Shown one piece after another: positions 1 to 9,430 of a stretch of 64,000 nt of DNA; within the stretch, counting starts at the first letter, position 1; the number at the start of each line of letters is the position of its first letter. The translations under genes were made by a program, and so were the position numbers. Location: the NCBI RefSeq assembly GCF_037042905.1, contig NW_026974141.1:7605001-7669000 (forward strand), written 5' to 3'. The stretch is from Lytechinus pictus (lineage: Eukaryota > Echinodermata > Echinoidea > Temnopleuroida > Toxopneustidae). The notes under the pieces are model-generated. The model ran no database searches. It was not told the DNA's origin and was given only the letters and a program-made list of their open reading frames with translations.

Positions 1-48
1 TGTCAATCTAACGGTCAATCGGATCGGGGTCGCCCTAGCCACTAACCC

Positions 49-119
49 GTCTCTGTGGTCTAGTGGTTAAGGCACCGGCGTTCAAAGCTGGGGGCCCGGG
101 TTCATTTCCCGGCAGACAC
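49..119 (+). tRNA. tRNA-Glu-like cloverleaf, anticodon UCA (copy 1); functional status doubtful
   Basis: Seventy-one bases fold as a full cloverleaf. The acceptor stem GTCTCTG/CAGACAC has 6 of 7 pairs, the D stem is GTCT/AGGC, the anticodon stem CCGGC/GCTGG encloses loop GTTCAAA, and the T stem CCGGG/CCCGG is perfect. U33 and A37 are present and the anticodon is TCA, which reads UGA. The 5' half (TGGTCTAGTGGTTA) is typical of tRNA-Glu, and there is no long variable arm as in tRNA-Sec. The T loop is TTCATTT, so A58 of the B box is lost, which argues against normal Pol III use. It may be the head of a tRNA-derived SINE or a tRNA pseudogene. Confidence 0.45.
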
Positions 120-456
120 ATTTTTTCGGCATTACCAATTTTTCCAAAGGGCAGATAGCTCTGGGGAACCTTGATTTATGCCACGCCTACCATTGTTCTC
201 TTCATCCATTTCTTTCACAAAATATTTAAATAAAAGAGTTGCAAATGCTGTTGTACTTGTACAATTTCACACATTTGTATACTTTCTCCCATACGTATAC
301 TGTATCAAAGCAATGGCTTTGATCCAGCTGAGGCATGGCGGCTCGTTATTGTTCAAAACCCACCTACACCCGACAAAGGAAATTATAATTGGTATAGTGT
401 CGAAAATCTGTCTATCTGACGGTCAATCGGATCGGGGTCGCCCTAGCCACTAACTC

Positions 457-527
457 GTCTTTGTGGTCTAGTGGTTAAGGCACCGGCGTTCAAAGCTGGG
501 GGCCCAGTTTCGATTCCCGGCAGACAC
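457..527 (+). tRNA. tRNA-Glu-like cloverleaf, anticodon UCA (copy 2)
   Basis: This is the second unit of the tandem duplication. Acceptor, D and anticodon arms match copy 1, again with loop GTTCAAA and anticodon TCA. Here the T loop is canonical (TTCGATT), but the T stem has two mismatches (CCAGT against CCCGG). The two copies therefore carry different defects, and their shared ancestor could have been an intact tRNA-like gene with a UCA anticodon. Confidence 0.4.
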
Positions 528-686
528 ATTTTTTCGGCATTACCAATTTTTCCAAAGGGCAGATAGCTCTGGGGAACCTTGATTTAAGCTACGCATACCA
601 TTGTTCTCTTCATCCATTTCTTTCACAAAATATTTAAATAAAAGAGTTGCCAAAGCTGTTGTACATGTATAATTTCACACATATGT

Positions 687-689
<3 letters not shown>

Positions 690-733
<44 letters not shown>
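690..733. repeat. (AT)n microsatellite
   Basis: An uninterrupted AT dinucleotide run sits between the 408-bp duplication and a minus-strand SINE. It may be the expanded 3' tail of that SINE. Confidence 0.95.
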
Positions 734-734
<1 letters not shown>

Positions 735-737
<3 letters not shown>

Positions 738-1013
738 CATATATTCTGTTTATGTTTATGGTAACTCCCGCAGGAACTCGGCCGGACAGCATTTTGCTGG
801 TAAACGCCAAGTTGGTATATAACCAATTACCGAGGAAACATTTTACCTCTAGGTTAATCAGTCATAGTGGCTGACGTTATAGACGACAGATATCACTCTC
901 GTGCCTATTTTTGTCAAAGTGGCTACAATGGCAGAGTTGGGATCCGAAGTCACAACCTTGCGACTATATATATGAGTCCAATGCTCTAACCACTGGACCA
1001 CACGACCCACAGT
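735..1013 (-). mobile_element. tRNA-derived SINE, minus strand
   Basis: On the minus strand, a Pol III A-box-like TGGTCCAGTGGTTAGAGCA lies near 1008. It is followed by a weak B-box (ACTTCGGATCCC) and then a non-tRNA body that runs into the AT repeat. The order of tRNA-like head, unrelated body and simple-sequence tail is the SINE layout. The exact ends are uncertain. Confidence 0.6.
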
Positions 1014-1578
1014 GTCTACACGATTTTTATGTACACTACATACAGCAAAAAAAAATATCCTAAGTTGGCCATCATAAGATAATATATATCATATGAAAGA
1101 GGGAAGTATAGCAATTGTTTTGCACCTAGTTGGAAATTGTGATTCGTCACGCATGAACGATCATTAATCATGAAATGCAAAAAATGCATATTTTAAGACC
1201 TTGCTGTGATTATTGAAGCGTAGCGCGCAACGCTTAATTGATCATGACTTGTTTCCTTTTTTTCTGAGTGATGAGATGATATGCTTTCATTTGATATACA
1301 ATTCTTAATATTTCAGTCAGTTGTACGGATTTTGTTAACTATTTTAAACCAATTTGATGTCTGACTGCTGTTGCCTCATTGACTTTTGTAAATGGCTGTA
1401 ATTAGATTAATTTTTCATATTTCATTTCTTGTCAAAATAAATATATGAAAATATGCATTATCACACAGCGTGACCCATAACAGTTTGCAAATTGATTGAA
1501 AACAGACTATACCTTTCTCTTTCATATTATATATTATTCATTAGCGTTTATGAAAGCCAGGTTACATTTTTTACTTTT

Positions 1579-1580
<2 letters not shown>
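1014..1580. other. intergenic, no gene seen
   Basis: AT-rich DNA with no convincing reading frame, terminal inverted repeat or RNA gene. Confidence 0.6.

Positions 1581-1581
<1 letters not shown>

Positions 1582-1648
<67 letters not shown>
1582..1648. repeat. compound (AT)n(GT)n(AT)n microsatellite
   Basis: About 30 bases of AT repeat, then about 17 of GT, then about 18 of TA. Short low-complexity reading frames across it are artefacts of the repeat. Confidence 0.95.
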
Positions 1649-1860
1649 CATACATATATATTGTATATATATCCTTTTTGTTCAAAACATGGCTTAAGTA
1701 ATAACAAACACAACAAATCCAATTACTGTTTTTTTCCAATCAAATATTTATTAAAAGCCTCAAATTTTCGACGCTGCCGACGTCTTCATGCGCATCCTCA
1801 TACAGTCGTTGCTATGACAACTGGCTGAAGATGTGCTCCTATCAAACAAATTACAGTAAG

Positions 1861-2126
1861 TGGCGGATCCAGCATTTTCAAAAAGTGGGCACATTTTCCC
1901 CAGGCAAATTTGACAAGCAAGAAAAGAATAGTTTTCACCTCTAATTTAAGGACATTTCGTCCACGAAAAACAATTGACAAGCGCAGAAAAAAGGGACATC
2001 GCTTTCAAGGGGGGACTTGTGTTTGAACGCGATATTAACATTGCAAATTTTGATTGTGCCTCTCAAGGGGGGGGGGGGGGCACGGGCCGGCTGTGCCCCC
2101 CCCCCCCCTCCTCTGATCCGCCAGTG
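1861..2126. mobile_element. short non-autonomous DNA element with poly-G/poly-C core
   Basis: TGGCGGATCCAG at the left and CTGATCCGCCA at the right form terminal inverted repeats. The interior has a long G run (about 2068-2080) and C run (about 2096-2109). The same 'GGATCCGCC plus poly-C plus GCTTGTCAA' layout recurs at about 31446, 42545, 54098 and 59690. No target duplication was identified here. Confidence 0.55.
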
Positions 2127-2708
2127 AATACAATAGTCATGTTAACGTGTGTTTTGTGAAAAAAAAAACGAAACACGCGTGGGGAAAAGGGGACGAATCA
2201 TGGCCCAAAATATGTAACTTACATAATTATTGGTAATTAAGAATAAAATATCCAACTAGTAAGAGACGGAGATCATGAACAGTGGGATAGATTTGTAGAG
2301 AAATACAAACATTGAGAGGCATGTGGAATAATTATAAAGAGCGGCGATTTTATTATTGGTGGAGGGGCACAAAAACGAAGGTGATTGCCGCCCCTAAAAT
2401 AATTAAAATAAAAATGTAAAATATATACATATATATAAATTTTATCTCATACTCCAAAGAAAGCTCTCGTCGTTAAAGTGACAATAACAAAATGATATTT
2501 ACTAACGTGAACTAAACAAAATGGATAATTTAAATGTACATAAAACGGGGAGTAGTTACCCATGGGGGCAATTAAACACCCCCCCCCCAAAAAAAAAATG
2601 ACAGAACACAGGATGCATGGTCGTGGCCCGTAGAGGTCATTAAATAATCTCGTACTTGCGACAACTGAACGACAATAGATCAACTCCAAACTAGAAACCA
2701 AGTCACTA

Positions 2709-3181
2709 GGTGGTTTCAGACCGCCTCGAAGTTCGTCAGTTCCAGGTATTCTCTGATCGGGAAATTTACCCCGATCAGAAAATATCAGGTATTTTGGTAA
2801 TGTGAGAGCAAACTACGCGTAATTTCCCCGAAAGAAAATACCCGCTAAATAGTAGGTACTTGGCGAAATTACGAGAACTTTCGAGGGGATTTTTCCAAGG
2901 TCGCAGGTATTTTGGCGATGTGAAAGCAAATTACGGGAACTTTTAGCCCAGCGTGTCGTTGGGTGCGGCGCCGTGGGTGGCTGCTGGGCTAGTGATTTTG
3001 AATCTCGCGCCTTGCCTGCTTATTAGACCATACTGCGCATGCTCGTAACTTCAGGAACTTATCCCGAAGGATATGTTTCAGGGCGGTGTGAATGCAGGAA
3101 TAATTAATGGGTATTTTTCAGCCTAAAAAAGTTCTCGTAATTTAACGGGGATTCTTGTGATCGAGGCGGTTTGAAACCACC
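2709..3181. mobile_element. TIR MITE with TA target duplication
   Basis: GGTGGTTTCAGACCGCCTCG at 2709 is answered by the inverted CGAGGCGGTTTGAAACCACC ending at 3181, about 20 bases with one mismatch. TA flanks both ends (2707-2708 and 3182-3183). The interior repeats 'ATTTCCCCGA' and 'CAGGTATTTTGG' motifs and has no coding capacity. A TA duplication fits Tc1/mariner-type mobilisation. Confidence 0.8.
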
Positions 3182-3498
3182 TACTTTTATCGCGATATTC
3201 CCCCCCCCCCCAAAAAAAAAAAAAAAATTAAATAACAATAACTACCCATAATTTGTCTCCCATATTTAACAATGCTGTACTGCAACTACACACATATCTA
3301 ATATATCACTCCATCTGTCAGCTATCATTCTATCAGTGGCATAGAGTTGAAACATTCAATACTGAAATAAGACTTGCACTACGTAAAGTCAATTTTTCGT
3401 TGCTTTCTTTTATGACAGATGAAAATGAGATATTTATGCACAAGAACCGTTTAAATACACGGGTCTTACATGTATGCAAACCATAGACAGAAAAACTA

Positions 3499-3713
3499 CA
3501 CAGAAAAAAAATTATACAACGCTGTTTACTATATGAACCTTACAGTAATTGTTTAAACAGTTTAAACAACTGTTAAAATCTTAAGCAACAAAGTTTAATT
3601 TTCAATATCTAATTGTCAATAAATTAAGCATGATTGTTTAAACGGTTAAACAAATACTCTAAGGTTCATATAGTAAACAGCGTTGTATAAAATCTTAAAC
3701 AGCGTTTTTACTG
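3499..3713. mobile_element. foldback MITE just downstream of the CTLD-PAN stop codon
   Basis: The left arm (TATACAACGCTGTTTACTAT and TATGAACCTTA) is inverted in the right arm (TAAGGTTCATATAGTAAACA and GCGTTGTATA). TA lies at both ends (3497-3498 and 3714-3715). A diverged, interrupted relative lies at about 23060-23580. The right end is 34 bp from the stop codon of the minus-strand CTLD-PAN gene, so it probably lies in that gene's 3' UTR. Confidence 0.8.
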
Positions 3714-3747
3714 TATAGCTTTCCTCGATGTATGTTAAAGATTAAAT

Positions 3748-4016
3748 TTAGCGCATTAATTCGTAATATTTGCAGGTTTCGTCGAAAACGAAATTCGTCA
3801 GGCCCACAACACTTGAGTGATACACGCTCAGTTGACATAAACGCGTGGTTATCCCATTTTGGCCAATGAGGTTGAACGAGGAGCAACTCACGTCAGACTG
3901 ACACTCCATTACGCATTCAATGAAGCTGTGAACGGGCACCACTCTCATTATCCTATCTCCTTGGAGACAGTTTTTGCTTCCAAATGTGATTTGATTGAAT
4001 CGGGTTGACACCAGAG
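3748..4016 (-). CDS. terminal exon of CTLD-PAN gene: PAN/apple-like domain
   Basis: This is the last coding exon. The minus-strand acceptor CCACCCAG precedes it at 4017, and the frame enters in phase 1 and runs to TAA at 3748-3750, giving about 88 residues. The cysteine layout (KNCLQGDR, FIECVMECQSDVSCSSFNL, RLCQLS, ETCKYY) is that of a PAN/apple-like domain, an extracellular fold that binds protein or carbohydrate. The phase matches the upstream exon ending at 7884: the split codon reads ACT, Thr. There is no membrane segment or GPI-type tail, so the product is probably secreted. Alternative: this exon could belong to a separate gene, but the phase match and shared strand favour one transcript. 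Confidence 0.75.
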
Positions 4017-4114
4017 CTGGGTGGATTTATGAGGGGAAAAGTCAAATAACACAAAATTACATGATTATATATACCGTGTGAGTCAGAAAAAATGACACCC
4101 CAAAAATCCCCAAT

Positions 4115-4717
4115 CTAAAGGACAAGTCCACCCCAACAAAAAAAAATGATTTGAATAAAACGAGATAAATCAAACAAGCATAACACTGAAAAATTCATCA
4201 AAATCGGATGCAAAAGAAGAAAGTTATGACATTTTAAAGTTTCGCTTAATTTCACAAAACAGTTATGTGCACAACCTGGTCGGTATGCGAATGAGGAGAC
4301 TGATGACCTCATCCACTCACTATTTATTTTGTATTTTATTATATGAAATATTATTCCTTTCTCCTCATTGTCAAGTGAAACAGTGATTAATTCCTCCCTG
4401 AACATGTTGAATTAGCATTTTTAGTACTATATGGTTCAGTCAAGTCGGTCCCTATGGTCAAATCTGTAAAAAACGAAATATTGTATAATTCAAACAATAA
4501 AAAACAAAAGATTAAGTGAGTGATTGACATCATCGACTGATTCATTTGCATGTCACTGAGTTGTGCATATCACTGTTTTGTGAAAATAAGCGAAACTTAA
4601 AAATGCAACAAGTTTCTTATTTTACATCCGATTTTGATGAAATTTTCAGTGTTATGTTAGTTTGATTTTTCTCTACTTATTCAAATCAACATTTTGCTAG
4701 GGTGGACTTTACCTTTA
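4115..4717. mobile_element. foldback MITE, family A (AAAGGACAAGTCCACC ends)
   Basis: The left end TAAAGGACAAGTCCACCCC is inverted at the right as GGGTGGACTTTACCTTTA. Inner arms also pair: ATTCATCAAAATCGGATG near 4192 against CATCCGATTTTGATGAAATT near 4626. Relatives occur at 16724-17322, 30890-31141, about 44531-45522 and about 60135-61005. No coding capacity. Confidence 0.85.
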
Positions 4718-4789
4718 GGGGGAAAAAATATGTCAGAAACACACAATTATTATATATGGCCTGGAAGAGTATGTTCCCCAAAATAATTC

Positions 4790-5284
4790 AAAAATTCAAT
4801 TCAAAATTCAAATTTATTTATTTCACTTCGATCAAACAAAAACAAATTGTATACCATATATAAACATAAATATTTGTATCCGTTGCAAAAAAAAAAATAA
4901 TACATATGTTGTGAAGAAAAAAAACACTTAGACAATTTGGGCAACACATTGTAGGTTTTAAATATGTATACTATTTTTCAATAGAAATTAAATTAAGATG
5001 GAAATGGAGGAACCCACCAAAAGCAATGTTTGTACAATGTGGGCCCCTCAAAAAATAGATAACACAACAAATAACAAAATAACAAAGTACAAATACAGAT
5101 ATATGTAATCAAATGAGAAGAAGAAAAAATGAATAAATAAAAAATAAAAAATAAATAAATTTGATATAATATCTATGTGGTATCTGTTTGGATGATCAGG
5201 GGGCATTATTTGAAGTGATGCAAATTTTGATTTGCGTCAAAGTAAGACAAGACTGCAATAAATGAATCCAGCTGTCTTTGATGA

Positions 5285-5288
<4 letters not shown>
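4790..5288 (-). mobile_element. LINE-like 3' tail fragment, minus strand
   Basis: The segment begins with ATTCAAATTTATTTATTTCAC, the inverse of a typical LINE 3' end (GTGAAATAAATAAATTTG). It is AT-rich and non-coding. Assignment rests on that tail only. Confidence 0.35.
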
Positions 5289-5312
<24 letters not shown>

Positions 5313-5315
<3 letters not shown>

Positions 5316-5602
5316 GGTCTAGTGGTCTAGTGGTTCTGACTCTCGCCTTTCAAACAGAGGGTCGTGAGTTCGAATCCTAGCCATGGCGTGTTTTCCTTCA
5401 GCAAGAAATCTATCCACACTATGCTGCACTCGACCCAGGTGAGGTAAATGGGTACCGGCAGGAAGGAATTCCTCAAAAATGCTGTGCGCACCAGAATCGG
5501 AAGCCGGGATAACATAGAAGCGCCTTGAGCACCTAGCGAGGTGGATATGTGCGCTATACAAATCCTATATTATTATTATTATTATCATTATTATTATTAT
5601 TA
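5313..5602 (+). mobile_element. tRNA-derived SINE (family 1), plus strand
   Basis: An A-box-like TAGTGGTTCTGACTC is followed by the B-box GAGTTCGAATCC. The body contains CCCAGGTGAGGTAAATGGGT and CGCCTTGAGCACCTAGCGAG, and the element ends TGTGCGCTATACAAATCC followed by an ATT repeat. A near-identical body is at 35603-35881 and diverged ones near 53560-54020. It lies in the CTLD-PAN intron, antisense to the gene. Confidence 0.88.
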
Positions 5603-5815
5603 TGACATCATTGGCATCTGGGGATCATTCGTGGCAGTCATGCCTTAATTTGGCGCAAATCAAAATCTACATCACTGCAAAGAATACCTCCTGATTACCC
5701 ATGCGTGAAGACATAACACATAAATATGATATCAAATTATTTGAGAGAACATACTCTTTCAGGCTATATGTGTTCATGACATACACGTTTCTTAAATTGG
5801 GGATTTGTGAGGTGT

Positions 5816-5817
<2 letters not shown>

Positions 5818-5892
<75 letters not shown>
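5818..5892. repeat. (TA)n microsatellite, about 75 bp
   Basis: A pure TA dinucleotide run inside the CTLD-PAN intron. Confidence 0.97.
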
Positions 5893-5895
<3 letters not shown>

Positions 5896-6089
5896 GGTAT
5901 AATAGTACATTATTGTATAATAGGCCGATTCAAAATAATAATTTCCAAATAATATTATATAATAAAGTATTGGTCGGATAAAAAATAGGCATTAAAGTAC
6001 ACATGTAATTACTACGAAGAACTTTATGTTGTCTTCTACAGGGGGTAATTATAGCTGAGCGATAATCACAAAGGGGAAAGGGTGTCCCA

Positions 6090-6323
6090 TTGGGTGATTT
6101 CAAGTTCAGTGTTGACCTTTTGGTGTTGGTGTAAGGTCAATTTTTACACGATTACAACACCAAAAATAACATGAAGATGGTCCCGAAAAGTCATTCACTA
6201 GTTGTTGAGATGTCAATCATGTGATCTGGATCAGTTTTACAAAATCTGAATTAGTTTTGGAGCTAGGGGAAGCAATCTAAATTTCAACACCAATGCCAAC
6301 ACCGGACTTGAAATCACCCATTG
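6090..6323. mobile_element. MITE, family B (TGGGTGATTTCAAGT ends), copy 1
   Basis: Short terminal inverted repeats TGGGTGATTTCAAGT and ACTTGAAATCACCCA enclose about 200 bp. The second copy at 30591-30833 carries the same interior in the opposite orientation. Confidence 0.8.
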
Positions 6324-6344
6324 TATCGCACTGTAATTATTATT

Positions 6345-6665
6345 CATTTATAATTCAGTTTTATTGATAAAATGAATGTACAACAACAATTAAAAAATTA
6401 CATGGAATATCACACATTGCATTACAATATAACCAAAAAATGAATAAAAAAAAAAGAAAAGAAAAAGGAATAAAGGAGCGACATGAATTACATCACATAG
6501 AGATTAATACAGATAACCATGAACATTCATAGCAAATTACAGCTCAAATCTCCATTTGCGGAAATGAAGAGTTGGTCTATCTTGCATGCTTTTTTGCTAT
6601 CCTATACTCTGTTTCTCTATTAACATTCAAATTAATTTTAAAAGCTTGGTAGGTGGGAGAGTTAT
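6345..6665 (-). mobile_element. LINE-like 3' tail remnant
   Basis: AT-rich sequence starting ATTATTATTCATTTATAATT and followed by GTTTTATTGATAAAATGAAT, resembling an inverted LINE 3' end. No coding remnant is visible. It lies in the CTLD-PAN intron. Confidence 0.3.
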
Positions 6666-7142
6666 CGCACTGTAATCATTATAATGAGAACACAGTGAAA
6701 AAAGCTGTACCACTAGCCACAGTGTGAACACAGCATCTGATGAAACACTCATCATACACTGTGAAAGAAAATATAATGGTAGCTTAAAACAAAACAATCT
6801 AAATTGAATATAAATGACAGTTGTGGTTACGATCTAACCATGAGCTCGAACAGTATCCATTGAAATGACTAACCATTTGTGGTATGCATGTAATAAAAAA
6901 ATGCGCAAAATGACTCTAGCCGAAAATGTGTAAATGCTGAGAAATTGATAAAATAAGAACAACATTACTCTTCTATTTCCAAAGCAATGATACACTGTTC
7001 ATCTGTGTTTGGCCATCGCCAGTGTAATAATTTCGTACAACTTTATTAAATTAGATTCATGTAAATATACCGGACTTAACTTATGGTGACACTTATTAAC
7101 CTTAATCTAAATAGTTTCTCACGGCATCATTGTTTACTGCAA

Positions 7143-7298
7143 GAACGGTATTCAGGAATCGGTATAAGTCGGGGTAATAAACACATATCTGGTGTTAGAT
7201 CAAAAACCAAACTGGTGTTGTTTAACACTTCTCTGGTGTGGACATGTATATATTCTGGGCTGGTGTTAAATCAACACCGGATTTTTTTCAGTGTATGT
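7143..7298. mobile_element. half copy of the family C MITE
   Basis: This matches the right half of the complete element at 10514-10755: AACTGGTGTTGTTTAACACT and GGGCTGGTGTTAAATCAACA, ending TTTTTTCAGTGTA. The left arm is missing. Confidence 0.7.
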
Positions 7299-7860
7299 TT
7301 GGTGTCGCTATATCGACATCCTTTTTTTAAGCCAATACACGAGTCGTGAAGAGACGGTGTCTAGCGTTGAAGTTGTTTGTTTTATTGATAAACAACAAAG
7401 CCCCTAAGTCAGCTCCATTGTAAAGTCACGCCCTAAACATGGCGTCAGCATGCCCATAAACGGTCGAATTAAACTTGGCTATGCCAACACGAACGTTCGT
7501 ATAGCGCCCAGTCATCTGTCGGCTGCTATTACACGAACGTATAGCATGGGGTGTTGCCCGACGCGTCACCAAATGAAACAACTTACATCGGTGTTCGTGC
7601 ATTTCTCTAACAATATAGTTCCTTTTTAAACAAAAACATAACAATTAATAATTCTGCGGAACTGAACAAATATAACCGTGGTGAATCGAGGAAATGTACA
7701 ATTTCATTAACTCCTCCTAATAAAGCAATAATTTCCATTAATTCTTATTTAAGAACTCGTTACGGTTCCATTCCAATGGTAATTCACTCAAATATTCAAT
7801 TTGATTAATCCGCATCTACAGTATCCGTAAAATTTGTAGAAAAGGTGTAGTTCGTCACTA
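7299..7860. other. intronic sequence, nothing recognised
   Basis: No exon, RNA gene or clear inverted repeat was identified between the half MITE and the CTLD exon. Confidence 0.5.
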
Positions 7861-7883
7861 CATTATACTGAAGGAACACTTAC

Positions 7884-8027
7884 TGCCCGGTGGAATTCCT
7901 CGTTGACACTGGCAGATGACAAAGTTTGATCTAGAAGCACCACAGCCTGACACAACCCAAGCGCCATCTTCTGTGTTTAAAAGAATGCATTTGCTTTGGA
8001 TGGCCTCTGGTTTCCCGCCTCGCCAGT
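7884..8027 (-). CDS. CTLD-PAN gene exon: second half of C-type lectin-like domain
   Basis: This 144-bp exon is bounded on the minus strand by acceptor TTGTTCTAG (8028 upward) and donor GTAAGTG (7883 downward), in phase 1 at both sides. It encodes WRGGKPEAIQSKC, then GAWVVSGCG, then NFVICQCQRG. That is the C-terminal half of a C-type lectin-like fold: the W-x-GxP turn, the paired cysteines around GAW, and the final Phe-x-x-Cys cysteine. The calcium-site EPN/QPD triplet is not obvious (here GKP), so calcium-dependent sugar binding is uncertain. Joined to the upstream exon the split codon reads AAC (Asn), giving GFWNWRGGKP, as expected for the domain. Confidence 0.85.
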
Positions 8028-8521
8028 CTAGAACAATAATGCCATGCATAAAAAGAATTGAAAGATAAAACATTACAAGTAAAGGAGATTAAAGTGATGA
8101 CTACAGACCGAAAGAAAACTGGAGTAGACAATGGCAAAAAACAACAACATCATAACTACTAATATTTGGAGTTCTGATGTCCGACTGGGTGTGGGTGCAT
8201 GTGTGTTGCATATAAAATTATTCGAACTACAAAACGCACGACTGGAACATGTTCTGAGGTCCTAAATTTTAGTCGGGGATATATTATTTAGCGCACGATA
8301 GGATCAACAATCGTGCAGAAGTCATTCGTAAGTTACGAACAGCTTTACTGAAAGCCGTTCGTATTAAAGTACTTCCTTTTCTTTCTTGAAAATCTTTTGG
8401 GGACCATGGACGCCAAACCCCCTATTTCATGTATTTGGACCCCTTTTGACACCCATGGTTTTCATACACAAGGAGCTGGGTCTGAATCTGATTATGGACA
8501 ATGCAAATTCCAAATTCTTAC
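8028..8521 (-). other. intron between the two CTLD exons (494 bp)
   Basis: Donor GTAAGAATT and acceptor TTGTTCTAG. A fragment resembling the GTTCGTAAGTTA MITE family lies near 8320-8360. Nothing else was seen. Confidence 0.7.
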
Positions 8522-9062
8522 TCCAGAATCCCTTGCTTGTTGAGCTCGACTCTTGGTACGTAGCATCACTCCCCCTGCAACTGAAGTACCTCGGCGGTTG
8601 TGACTGATTTCCAGGACATCCTAGGAAGACCTTGGACTCGCCACTGGGTTCATATGCCTTCAGCTTCTCAACAATAAAGTCATTTTCCTCCAGGGAGTCA
8701 ATGACAAGTAGCTCAGTGCCCAAAGGACCACAGATGCCGTTCACCTGTTCTGGGTATGTGAGCTGCTCTTGAACGACATAGTACGCTTTGGCAAGAAAGG
8801 TGTGGTTCCAATTTAGGCTTGGGCATGGCTGTACCGAATAACCTTTAGGCCATACAAAACAAGAAGAAAGTACACCGTTTTCATTAATGTGATCTGATTT
8901 CAACTGCTTAAATGGCTGATGATACTCACGGTCATCGTAACTCGGTACCTCATGCACTTCTTCAGCTTTGGTCACAACCGCAATACCTATCTTTGCATGC
9001 ACCTGCCTCGCGGGCAGAAATCCCCCTGGGCCACTGACGTTACAAGTTGGACGCAGTGCTCG
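8522..9062 (-). CDS. CTLD-PAN gene exon: first half of C-type lectin-like domain
   Basis: The 541-bp exon has acceptor CCATGTTTGTTAG upstream (minus strand, above 9062) and donor GTAAGAATT below 8522. It enters in phase 0 and leaves in phase 1. The roughly 180 residues start with a Cys-containing segment (PTCNVSGPGG), then give the CTLD landmarks CPSLNW, AYYVV, GICGPLGTELLVIDSLEEN and DFIVEKL, and VFLGC...FSC. The cysteine usually found before the tyrosine in the first strand (CY) is alanine here (AYY), so the N-terminal disulfide of long-form CTLDs is probably absent. There is no signal peptide in this exon, so upstream exons exist that I did not find. The product is probably a secreted or surface lectin-like protein. 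Confidence 0.75.
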
Positions 9063-9239
9063 CTAACAAACATGGCAAAGGCACGCAAAAGGGTTGTTCT
9101 TTCACGATTGTTCGATGTATGCGCGTACAGCGAAAAGGGTACCAAAATTGCGAAAATAATCATAATGAAAATTATGAAATGATGATGAAAATCCATATTT
9201 TATTGTGCGAAATAGACATAAAATGAAATACTCCGAAAA

Positions 9240-9430
9240 TTTGCTCTGTCCAATTGATCGTGGGCCCGGCAGCCGCTGTGCAGGGCCAGATCGACGAGGC
9301 TCTATCCCTTTAATCGTTGAACGCCAAACAGGGTAGCAGCAACTATTTTGGTCTGACGCGGCCGGGGTTTTGAACCCCCGACCTCCCGGTTATGAGACGG
9401 ACGCTCTACCAACTGAGCCAACACACCGGT
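9240..9430 (-). mobile_element. tRNA-derived SINE, minus strand (Met-like head)
   Basis: On the minus strand the segment 9425 to 9355 reads as a tRNA head: TTGGCTCAGTTGGTAGAGCG (A-box), anticodon loop CTCATAA with CAT, T arm GGGGGTTCAAAACCCC. A non-tRNA body follows down to about 9240. The acceptor stem does not close, so it is not a functional tRNA. Confidence 0.65.

Larger units (their letters stand above)
1..690. repeat. 408-bp tandem duplication, about 1.7 copies in window
   Basis: The segment beginning near base 1 recurs from about 409 with few changes. For example, GGTCAATCGGATCGGGGTCG starts at 13 and again at 421, and the following tRNA-like segment, CATTACCAATTTTTCC and TCTTCATCCATTTC all recur at the same 408-bp offset. 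The second copy runs into an AT microsatellite at about 690. The left end is cut by the window edge, so the array may continue upstream. Each unit carries one tRNA-like cloverleaf. Confidence 0.9.
4017..7883 (-). other. intron of the CTLD-PAN gene (about 3.9 kb)
   Basis: The intron is bounded by donor GTAAGTG (minus strand, 7883 downward) and acceptor CCACCCAG. It contains a foldback MITE (4115-4717), a LINE-like 3' tail, a tRNA-derived SINE, a long AT microsatellite and a second MITE (about 6090-6323). No additional exon was recognised. Confidence 0.65.

Noticed and set aside
9055-9196. Minus-strand frame starting with ATG and a hydrophobic leader (MDFHHHFIIFIMIIFAILVP), looking like a signal peptide exon for the CTLD gene
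   Set aside because: It is out of frame with the CTLD exon. The acceptor TGTTTGTTAG at 9063 opens a longer exon in the right frame, and no usable donor lies in the leader.
9355-9430. Minus-strand tRNA-Met-like sequence as a functional tRNA gene
   Set aside because: The acceptor stem does not pair and a SINE-like body follows directly.
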